A stretch of 13,190 bases of DNA, from contig JAJZTU010000068.1 in assembly GCA_021848765.1 (NCBI GenBank), positions 1-13,190 on the forward strand, given 5' to 3'. The position numbers were made by a program, and so were the translations under genes. Every line of letters starts with the position of its first letter. Positions within the stretch are counted from its first letter, which is position 1. Below the pieces are notes generated by a model. That model saw nothing but the letters and a program-made list of their open reading frames with translations, had not been told where the DNA came from and did not search any database. Source of the DNA: Bacillota bacterium. Lineage in GTDB: Bacteria; Bacillota; GCA-003054495; Carboxydocellales; JAJZTU01. Positions 7,907 through 13,190 of this stretch are shown here, piece after piece.

Positions 7907-8782
7907 TTAAAAGTTTATCCCGAACTTATCCATCAGCCAGTCATCATCATACCGGCGTTCTGCCAGGTAGCGCTTCCGCTGTTCCCAGATATCACTCAGC
8001 AGGAAAGAGCTCATCAGGTCGTCAAAGACATGGCTCTGGCGGGCCATGGCGATGATTTTGCTGATTCTGGTTTGGCCAAAGTGACTGACAGCGATGCGCA
8101 GGAGATTAAAATAAAAGTTTTCCATGGTAACCTTGTAAGGGTGGGAGGGCCGGAAAACATGCAGGACCTTCACCTGGGGGTGAACGGCCAGGGTATACCC
8201 ATAGAGCCAGAGGTGGATGGATAGCTCCACATCCTCGTGTCCCCAAACCTGAAATCCTTCATCAAATCCACCTACATGCCTAAAGGCCGGGGTTGTAACA
8301 GCCAGGCAACCGCCGGGAAGCACGGGTACCGGAGTAACGTCCTTTACCGGGCCCATCCAGAGTACACCGAAGTCGTCCTTAATTGTCTGTCCCCATCCCA
8401 CATTTCCGGGGTCCTCCACGGGGGCGATTCCGGGGCAGATGCCGTGGCAAATTCCCTTTTGCAGTGGGGCCAGGAGGTTTTCCAGCCAGTAGTTTCCCAC
8501 AAAGATATGGGCATCACAAAAGATCAGGTAGTCTCCCTTGGAATGCTGAGCCCCCAGGTTGCGGGCCTGGGCCGCACCCAGGCCGGGGGTAGCAACCAGC
8601 TTTACTCCGGGGGGGGGATTATCCCGAAGCCAATTACAGCAGCCGTCAGCGGAGCCGTCATCAATGACGGTCACTTCATACGGCAGGCGGCCCCGGGCCT
8701 GCAGGATGGAACTGACGGTGAGGCGGATATTCTCTCCTTCATTTTTACAAGGCAGGATAATGGAGGCTATCGGCTTGAGCAT
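7907..8782 (-). CDS. Glycosyltransferase, GT2/GT27-like with GalNAc-transferase-type motifs
   Basis: A 291-residue GT-A fold glycosyltransferase. The N-terminus (ASIILPCKNEGENI, residues 6-19) and VIDDGS (39-44) are the nucleotide-sugar part of a family-2 enzyme. Features past that recall eukaryotic polypeptide GalNAc transferases (GT27): a DAH metal motif (Asp90, His92) like their DSH, GGFDEGFQVWGHEDVELS (171-188) like their GGFD...WGGENLELS, and LHVFRPSHPY (207-216) like their GHVFRKRHPY, where the His is the third metal ligand. It lacks the N-terminal membrane anchor and the C-terminal ricin-type lectin domain of the animal enzymes. The acceptor is unknown. It is the first gene of the operon with the GH13 enzyme. 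ATG 8782 has only a modest ribosome site (AAAGGTGA, about 12 bases upstream). Confidence 0.85.
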   Translation of the reverse strand: MLKPIASIILPCKNEGENIRLTVSSILQARGRLPYEVTVIDDGSADGCCNWLRDNPPPGVKLVATPGLGAAQARNLGAQHSKGDYLIFCDAHIFVGNYWLENLLAPLQKGICHGICPGIAPVEDPGNVGWGQTIKDDFGVLWMGPVKDVTPVPVLPGGCLAVTTPAFRHVGGFDEGFQVWGHEDVELSIHLWLYGYTLAVHPQVKVLHVFRPSHPYKVTMENFYFNLLRIAVSHFGQTRISKIIAMARQSHVFDDLMSSFLLSDIWEQRKRYLAERRYDDDWLMDKFGINF

Positions 8783-8834
8783 GGGCTGGCATCACCTTTC
8801 CCTAATATTCCGGGTGTCTGAACACCCTGCTCCA

Positions 8835-8860
8835 TAATATGCTGCAAGCGGGCGGAAATG
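8835..8860 (-). promoter_or_regulatory. Possible sporulation-type (sigma-G/F-like) promoter for the GT/GH13 operon
   Basis: On the - strand CATATTA (8841-8835) matches the forespore sigma-G -10 consensus CATnnTA. GCATT lies 15 bases upstream, one mismatch from GHATR but about two bases closer than the usual 17-18. A similar but weaker pair, GCATT-15-CAAATAA, lies ahead of gerA. This is suggestive only. Confidence 0.2.
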
Positions 8861-8885
8861 CCCAGGCGGAATAACAAAAGTATCT

Positions 8886-9047
8886 ATGCGCACAATGCAA
8901 GTGCGCATGGCTGTGTTGAGATTGGCCCAGGCCATGGAAGACAGGGGCTGGCTGGGTTCAGCAGGAAAAGGCGGGCAGGGGAAACCGGCCAAGCCCGCGC
9001 TGGAAGTGGTATCCGGGGAGTATCCCAAGGCCGCCGGGAGTGTGTAG
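8886..9047 (+). CDS. Small open frame, 53 residues, doubtful
   Basis: From ATG 8886 the frame reads MRTMQVRMAVLRLAQAMEDR, then a Gly/Lys-rich stretch, ending KAAGSV at TAG 9045-9047. Codon use resembles the GC-rich host genes (GTG, CTG, GCC, AAG frequent), and the first half could form an amphipathic helix. No convincing ribosome binding site precedes it, no family is recognised, and the start lies within a perfect inverted repeat. It may be a gene remnant at the edge of the AT-rich island or chance. Confidence 0.22.
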   Translation: MRTMQVRMAVLRLAQAMEDRGWLGSAGKGGQGKPAKPALEVVSGEYPKAAGSV

Positions 9048-9093
9048 GGAGAAAAAAGGAAAGCAAGTCCATAAGTGCCGAACAGGGTTAGAG

Positions 9094-9126
9094 AAGTCCG
9101 CCTCACGGATTGAGTGGGCTTTATAA
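9094..9126 (+). terminator. Terminator-like hairpin at the GC/AT boundary
   Basis: AAGTCCGCCTCA (9094-9105) can pair with TGAGTGGGCTT (9111-9121) using two G-U pairs and one bulged C, followed by a short T/A-rich tail. The G-U pairs work only on the + strand, so it would end a + strand transcript, yet no firm gene lies upstream on that strand. It may be a relic of a lost gene. Confidence 0.3.
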
Positions 9127-9240
9127 AATAAACAGAAAATTTTTAGAACATTTGTTTGAATAACGGGAGGAATTTGAAATTAAATATAGAATAACACACT
9201 GTAATAATTATGATAGTCAGGTATAAAGGGGAGAAACACT

Positions 9241-10170
9241 GTGTCGCCAAATGCACAAACAAACAAAAAGGAAGTTCAGGACTTTTTAATTGGAAGACAT
9301 TATAGAAGGGATAATCATGTAACATTGTTTAACGGAGATTGTCTGGATCTATTAAAGGTCATCCCAAATGAGGAAGCTCGATTAGTAGTGACTTCCCCCC
9401 CCTATAATATCGGGAAAGCCTATGAAAGAAAAATAAATATCAATCAATACCTTGATCAACAAGCATCTGTAATCGAGGAATGCGTAAGAGTTCTTTCACC
9501 AACGGGGAGTATTTGTTGGCAGGTAGGGAATTACACTGACAAAGGGGAAATCTTCCCACTGGACATATTACTATATGACATCTTTAAGAAATTTCAGCTT
9601 AAGCTCAGAAATCGAATAATATGGCATTTTGAGCATGGACTTCATTGTTCTAAAAGGTTCTCAGGAAGATATGAAACAATCCTTTGGTTTACCAAAAATG
9701 ACGACTACCTTTTTGACCTTGATCCTGTTCGGATTCCTCAAAAATACCCTGGTAAAAAACATTACAAGGGACCGAAAGCGGGACAGTTTTCATGTAATCC
9801 TGCCGGCAAAAATCCCGGTGACTTATGGGTAATACCTAACGTTAAACATAATCACATAGAGAAGACTATTCATCCGTGCCAGTTCCCGGTTGAGTTAATA
9901 GAAAGATTAATCCTTTCAATGACTGCCCAAGGTGACCTAGTCATAGACCCTTTTATGGGAGTTGGGAGTACTCCTGTTGCGGCAATAAAGAACAATAGGC
10001 GGTCGGCGGGTGCAGACATATTCAAAGAATATTTAGATATTGCTGAAGAGAGGGTTACTCTGGCTTATAATGGTTTACTTCCTACCCGTCCAATGGGAAA
10101 GGAAGTTTATGAACCTCCTAACAGTTCAACTCTGACTCAGAATCCATTTGAAGAAAAAGGTGATTATTAA
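9241..10170 (+). CDS. Type II DNA methyltransferase, beta-class amino-methyltransferase (probably N4-cytosine)
   Basis: A 309-residue S-adenosylmethionine-dependent DNA methyltransferase that should protect host DNA from the nuclease encoded next. The catalytic motif IV is TSPPYNIG (51-58). The AdoMet-binding motif I, DPFMGVGST (236-244), comes after it, the beta-class order, and HPCQFPVELIERLI (211-224) is the usual motif X flank. A Ser/Thr-Ser-Pro-Pro-Tyr motif is commonest in N4-cytosine enzymes, but N6-adenine activity cannot be excluded. GTG 9241 was chosen as start because AAGGGGAG lies 7 bases upstream. The stop overlaps the nuclease start as TAATG, so the two are co-translated with the methylase first, as expected for safe establishment. 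Codons are AT-rich, unlike genes to the left, a sign of transfer. No controller protein gene is visible. Confidence 0.92.
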   Translation: MSPNAQTNKKEVQDFLIGRHYRRDNHVTLFNGDCLDLLKVIPNEEARLVVTSPPYNIGKAYERKININQYLDQQASVIEECVRVLSPTGSICWQVGNYTDKGEIFPLDILLYDIFKKFQLKLRNRIIWHFEHGLHCSKRFSGRYETILWFTKNDDYLFDLDPVRIPQKYPGKKHYKGPKAGQFSCNPAGKNPGDLWVIPNVKHNHIEKTIHPCQFPVELIERLILSMTAQGDLVIDPFMGVGSTPVAAIKNNRRSAGADIFKEYLDIAEERVTLAYNGLLPTRPMGKEVYEPPNSSTLTQNPFEEKGDY

Positions 10171-10817
10171 TGGATATCGTTTATACCTATTCCCACCTGG
10201 GCGGTGAAGAAATTTTAATGGTAAGACATCCTGAACTGGAGAAACAAATTGACGACGTAATTGCAGCTATTCCGAATCCAGGTAGAAACAAGAAGAGTGA
10301 AGAAAAGACCAAAATGGGTAAAATGCTTTATTCTCCAGCCGAACTAAATGCACTCTTTAAGAAAGAATTTAACAACAGGGGTTGGCAAGAACTTAAAGAT
10401 TTTTATGATATTGAAATTCCTCAATATCCCCATACCGTAAAAAGGGCGTATAAACAATGTGATTTTCATAAAGAACCGGTTCTAGTAGAGGTTCAGTTCG
10501 GCAAATATGCATTTATGTTTTATGATCTAGCTAAATTCCAATACTTTTATAATCGTGGGTTAATAAAACTAGGAGTTGAGATCGTACCTTGCCACTTCCT
10601 CCAAACTCAAATGTCTTCAGGGGTTTCCTACGGGGAACAACTGATATACGATTTAGAGAGATTAAGTAAAAATTTCCCTTCTGTTCCGGTAAAGATAATT
10701 TTAGTGGACATGCCTATTGAAAGCGACGACTATTGGTCTGATGGTAGGAAACTCGTTAGAGAAAGTAGAGAATCGGTCGTAAAACATTTAGAAGAATGGA
10801 AAAACACCTACGAGTAG
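10170..10817 (+). CDS. BglII-family type II restriction endonuclease
   Basis: A 215-residue protein, close to BglII (223) in length. Asp98, Glu107 and Gln109 (CDF...VEVQFGKY) reproduce the D-x8-E-x-Q spacing of the BglII catalytic triad Asp84/Glu93/Gln95, an unusual variant in which Gln replaces the PD-(D/E)xK lysine. The following FGKYAFMFYDLAKFQYFYN and VEIVPC also resemble the BglII/BstYI family. Predicted role: cleave unmethylated DNA at a site of the AGATCT, RGATCY or related GATC-core type; the exact site cannot be read from the sequence. The ATG at 10170 overlaps the methylase stop by one base, with AAAAAGGTGAT upstream. A terminator-like hairpin follows at 10881. An alternative view, an orphan nuclease of other specificity, is less likely given the tight pairing. 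Confidence 0.82.
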   Translation: MDIVYTYSHLGGEEILMVRHPELEKQIDDVIAAIPNPGRNKKSEEKTKMGKMLYSPAELNALFKKEFNNRGWQELKDFYDIEIPQYPHTVKRAYKQCDFHKEPVLVEVQFGKYAFMFYDLAKFQYFYNRGLIKLGVEIVPCHFLQTQMSSGVSYGEQLIYDLERLSKNFPSVPVKIILVDMPIESDDYWSDGRKLVRESRESVVKHLEEWKNTYE

Positions 10818-10880
10818 TTTGAAAAACGGGTTCCTATGCATTCCGAGCCATTATAAAAACAATAACAGTGCCGGATAAGA

Positions 10881-10912
10881 CCATCTCACTAGTTTGAGAT
10901 GGGCTTCGTTTT
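10881..10912 (+). terminator. Terminator after the restriction-modification operon
   Basis: CCATCTCA (10881-10888) pairs perfectly with TGAGATGG (10895-10902) across a 6-base loop, followed by GCTTCGTTTT. It lies 64 bases after the nuclease stop. The T-run is interrupted and begins a few bases past the stem, so strength is uncertain. Confidence 0.6.
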
Positions 10913-10943
10913 ACAATTAGCCAATAGGAAGTCATCTCAGGTC

Positions 10944-11055
10944 TTCGCTTATAGTTCATGACTTATGGAGTACGAAGTGGCTCTGACGCTAGCCCAGCAC
11001 TGACGCATGAATTTTTTGATCTGTAACAAACAAGAAGCCATGAGTTATAGGAGAA
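10944..11055 (+). other. Candidate structured RNA or inverted repeat ahead of the transposase
   Basis: The arm at 10944-10960 (TTCGCTTATAGTTCATG from 10944) can pair with 11039-11055 (CATGAGTTATAGGAGAA), 16 of 17 positions counting G-U pairs, enclosing about 78 bases. Inside, AGTGGCT (10975-10981) can pair with AGCC...ACT (10991-11001) around a CAGC bulge. It may be a structured leader, a remnant of a small mobile element, or part of the insertion sequence's end. No known RNA family is recognised. Confidence 0.25.
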
Positions 11056-11120
11056 AAATGGTTCTTACGCAACGAGCGTTATTAAGAGCTCGCTTTTATC
11101 TTCTGTTTAATAATTTATAC

Positions 11121-11149
11121 TGGACAAACTAATCGCCGTCAGGTATAAT
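11121..11149 (+). promoter_or_regulatory. Sigma-A-type promoter for the transposase
   Basis: TGGACA (11121-11126), a 17-base spacer and a perfect TATAAT (11144-11149). Transcription would begin near 11156, downstream of the in-frame GTG at 11153, which argues for the ATG at 11183 as the transposase start. Confidence 0.7.
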
Positions 11150-13060
11150 AAGGTGGATAATTATGCAAGGACGGTGAAAGCGATGGAATCATCTCTAATC
11201 GGCGACCGTATAATGGATTTTATGGAGCAATATAATAGCATTACTGCGCAAACCAAAAAAGAACTTGCGGCAGGCACAATTGAAATTATCGGAAATTTTT
11301 TCTATGAGTTTTGTATGCCAAATTTATGGCATCTTAGGAACATTAAGCGATCTAATAATGAATTTGTATTTTATTGGGTTTCAGACACACAGCAGGCGGT
11401 ATGTCCGGAATGCAAAACGGTCAGTCAGAACAGGGCCAATACATATTTAACCAGACGAATCCAGGATCTACCCATATCAGGGATGACCGTATACCACGAG
11501 ATCAAGGATAACCGCTATTACTGTGATACTCCTGAATGTAGTTCAATAACGTTTATTGAACAATTCGAGGAGATGGCGGAAAAGGATGCCAGATTGTCCG
11601 AACGATTAAAGGATTTTATTGTACGCTATGCAATTGAAGCAAGTAGCAATGCATCTTCTAAAGCACTGATAAAAATCGGTATCAAGGTCAGTAGAGACAC
11701 GATATTGCGCTTAATAAAAAAGAAAGGAGCCGCCGTAGTAACACAGAATCTTAAACGTGATGATGTCAAGGTATTGTCTGTAGATGACATCAATTTAAGA
11801 AAAGGCAATTCGTCCACAGCATGTTCTGTATTCATTGATGGAGAAACACATAGGGTGCTTGTTATTGTTCAAGGGGCAACAGAAGAAATAGCGCAGAAAG
11901 TTTTGAAACAATTTCCGTCAGCTGATATAGTGAGCAGAGATCGGGGAACTGCCTATGCTTCTGCAGCTACAAAATGCGATAAAATACAGGTGGCAGACGG
12001 CTTCCATCTGGTGCAAAATATCCATAAAGTCGTAAAAGATGCACTATATCAGGAAATTCCACATGACTTGTTCGTTCGTGAAGGCGAAGGTTGGATTAGG
12101 ATGGTGAATAGTGCGAGTGAGGAATCTGTTGATACTTCCGTACAGGATGACGGCGATTGCCTTGTTGTCATGGGGCCCACAACTCTTGCAGAGGACGATC
12201 TTGAAAAAAGAATCTACCTTGCCGAACTCACAGACAAGCAAGCCGATAAATACAAAAAAACCATGAAAATTCTTGAACTCACAGAAAGCGGTCTCCGTAC
12301 GTCGGAGATTGCAAAAAGGTTGTCGATGACGGGTCAGGATGTCTGGAATTATCGTAAAAATGCTCCAGAAACAATCCAAAATGTTGAAAATAAAATAGAC
12401 GAATATTATCAGTATTATGAACAAAGACAATATCGTCAGAAGACGATTGCCAAGCATACGGACGCAATCATAAAGTAGTCTTTTCCGAAGAACCTACTAC
12501 TGATATTACACCACCAAGGCCTCCGAGGATTTCGATTGAAAGAACTTCAAGGACGACGATTTATGAGCGTCTCCTTAACGTGGCCGCTACGAGGCGTGAA
12601 GAAATCAAACAGGCGCTTCAGGGGATATCAATAAAAGATAGTCAAGCCAAAAATGATCAAAGCGATTCCGAAGAATGGACCAATAAATCCAATTATGCAG
12701 ACAGTATAGCTGAGATCGTATATGACACAAAGCTAAAAAAGAATGCAAAAAAAAACTGAGCGAGGATGCATTCGAGCGTCTTGAGAATGCTTTTGGATTA
12801 ATTCCCCACCTCTCAACTTTTCTGTTGGCGTTCTATAACGTCTTGTTACACAGGGACGTGGCAAAATTGGATCTTTTCATCAATGATTACCAGAATGATT
12901 CAATTGAACCACTTTCAGTATTTGTATCAGGACTTCAAAAAGATTATGAGGCTGTAAAGAACTCTCTTTTATATCCATGTATAAGCAATGGCCCTATGGA
13001 AGGAACCAACAATAAAATTAAGATGGTTCGAAGAAGAGGATACGGGCGCGTGGGGATTGA
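11121..13060 (+). mobile_element. ISL3-family insertion sequence, degraded and right-truncated
   Basis: The element carries an ISL3-type DDE transposase with its own promoter. The left boundary lies somewhere between about 10913 and 11120 and is not pinned. The right end is missing: the transposase matches family expectation up to RRRGYGRVGIE (about 13057) and then changes to unrelated sequence belonging to the next gene. Without a right end, neither terminal repeats nor a target duplication can be assigned. Confidence 0.65.
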
Positions 13061-13103
13061 AATGGGGGGACCACACTATGGAAAATCATTCCGAAGGCCC
13101 TGA
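11183..13103 (+). pseudogene. ISL3-family transposase, broken in three frames
   Basis: A DDE transposase of the ISL3 family. Segment one (11183-12478; ATG chosen because the promoter overlaps the GTG at 11153) holds a zinc finger (CPEC, and CDTPEC about 37 residues on), a helix-turn-helix region, the first catalytic Asp in SVDDINLRKG and the second in SRDRG, then ADGFHLVQNI. It ends at TAG 12476. Segment two continues in another frame as VVFSEEPTTDITPP from 12475 to TGA 12757. Segment three continues as LSEDAFERLENAFG from 12756, carrying the catalytic Glu in GPMEGTNNK (12999-13001) and RRRGYGR, to TGA 13101. Each break is explained by loss of one base, at AAA 12472-12474 and in the nine-A run 12747-12755. 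After RVGIE the sequence no longer looks like ISL3. Inactive as written, although slippage on nine A could repair the second break. Confidence 0.8.
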
Positions 13104-13190
13104 ACTACTGTGTGGACGTATGTTTACGCCAGAAGAACTACAAGAGATTCGAGAAATTGTTCGGTTATTTCCTAAGCTAAGTCTAACGGA
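13078..13190 (+). CDS. N-terminal fragment of a DruA/DUF4338-type or IS4-type transposase (runs off window)
   Basis: From ATG 13078 an open frame runs to the window end (37 codons): MENHSEGPELLCGRMFTPEE, then LQEIREIVRLFPKLSLTE. The pattern CGR-x-FTPEEL-x-EIREIV-x-x-FPKLS resembles the start of proteins with the DUF4338/DruA-like N-terminal domain, many of them IS4-type transposases in Clostridia. GGGGGGA about 11 bases upstream is a plausible ribosome site. The frame overlaps the broken end of the ISL3 transposase, so this second element has probably replaced that end. The family call rests on few residues; only sequence beyond the window can settle it. Confidence 0.5.
   Translation, partial: MENHSEGPELLCGRMFTPEELQEIREIVRLFPKLSLT

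Larger units (their letters stand above)
8783..9240. other. Gene-poor interval between GT operon and restriction-modification genes
   Basis: About 460 bases separating the divergent - strand GT/GH13 operon from the + strand methyltransferase. It holds a short hairpin in the GT leader (GGGTGT 8812-8817 with ACACCC 8822-8827), a perfect 8-bp inverted repeat (8886-8893 and 8901-8908), one weak small open frame, a terminator-like hairpin at 9094-9126, and a sharp drop in GC content at about 9120. Several longer frames cross it on both strands, but their composition looks like shadow translation. Confidence 0.6.
10818..11120. other. Non-coding interval between the R-M genes and the ISL3-like element
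   Basis: Roughly 300 AT-rich bases without a credible gene. It contains the R-M terminator (10881-10912), a long-range imperfect stem (10944-10960 with 11039-11055), and a small CGAGC/GCTCG hairpin followed by a T-rich stretch (11073-11100). The left end of the insertion sequence should lie in here, but no terminal inverted repeat can be confirmed because the right end is missing. Confidence 0.6.

Noticed and set aside
8886..8908. A perfect 8-bp inverted repeat, ATGCGCAC-7-GTGCGCAT, as a possible operator or terminator.
   Set aside because: No T-run, no adjacent promoter and no second copy; one or two such repeats are expected by chance in 13 kb.
8858..9091. A 77-residue + strand frame ending just before the hairpin at 9094.
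   Set aside because: Composition is Gly/Arg/Ser-rich and low in hydrophobics, no ribosome binding site is visible, and it overlaps a more protein-like small frame; most likely a shadow.
8792..9106. A 104-residue - strand frame with a hydrophobic start ahead of the GT gene.
   Set aside because: It overlaps the GT start region and has Pro/Ala/Ser-rich shadow composition, no family resemblance and no good ribosome site.
9216..11148. An exact 11-base repeat GTCAGGTATAA before the methylase (9216) and before the transposase (11138).
   Set aside because: A window this size is expected to contain many 11-base matches by chance. At 11138 it contains a real -10 box, but at 9216 no -35 fits.
13078..13190. 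Evidence of a Druantia defence system at the window end.
   Set aside because: Only a DruA-like N-terminal pattern is visible, which is also common in IS4-type transposases. It directly abuts a broken insertion sequence, so a mobile element is the simpler reading.

Overview
The window looks like a chromosomal segment of an anaerobic, endospore-forming Gram-positive bacterium of the Clostridia/Peptococcaceae type (Pelotomaculum, Moorella or Desulfotomaculum relatives). This rests on a tungsten-type aldehyde:ferredoxin oxidoreductase, a GerA-family germinant-receptor operon, strong AGGAGG-type ribosome binding sites and moderately GC-rich coding sequence. The genus is inference.

Layout. Positions 1-1865 (+ strand) carry a possible tail of an upstream gene, an intact aldehyde:ferredoxin oxidoreductase, a short remnant resembling the last helix of a Fis-type helix-turn-helix regulator, and a strong terminator. 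Positions 1877-6077 (- strand) hold a germinant-receptor operon in the order gerA, gerB, gerC, small two-helix D-type subunit. As written, gerA is frameshifted in a seven-A run near its start. gerC has an in-frame TGA where the family normally has Trp just after the lipobox Cys. Either this receptor is decaying or the sequence has errors. Positions 6186-8782 (- strand) hold a two-gene operon: a family-2/27-like glycosyltransferase with GalNAc-transferase-style metal motifs, then a cytoplasmic GH13 alpha-glucan-type enzyme whose stop codon lies inside its own terminator hairpin.

After about 9120 the DNA becomes clearly AT-rich, which suggests acquired DNA. Positions 9241-10817 (+ strand) carry a compact type II restriction-modification pair: a beta-class amino-methyltransferase followed, with a TAATG overlap, by a nuclease with the D-x8-E-x-Q active site of BglII. 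From 10818 to about 11120 is a non-coding stretch with a terminator and a long imperfect RNA stem. Positions 11121-13103 hold an ISL3-family transposase broken into three frames. Its C-terminus is replaced by the beginning of another gene (13078 to the window end) that looks like the N-terminus of a DruA/DUF4338-type or IS4-type transposase.

The left two-thirds is host metabolism, spore biology and glycan chemistry. The right third is an accessory patch of a restriction-modification module flanked by nested, damaged insertion sequences. I found no CRISPR array, rRNA or tRNA, and no clearly new defence system. The points most worth checking are the two lesions in the ger operon, the recurrent single-A losses, the BglII-like nuclease, the GalNAc-transferase-like glycosyltransferase and the structured region before the ISL3 element.
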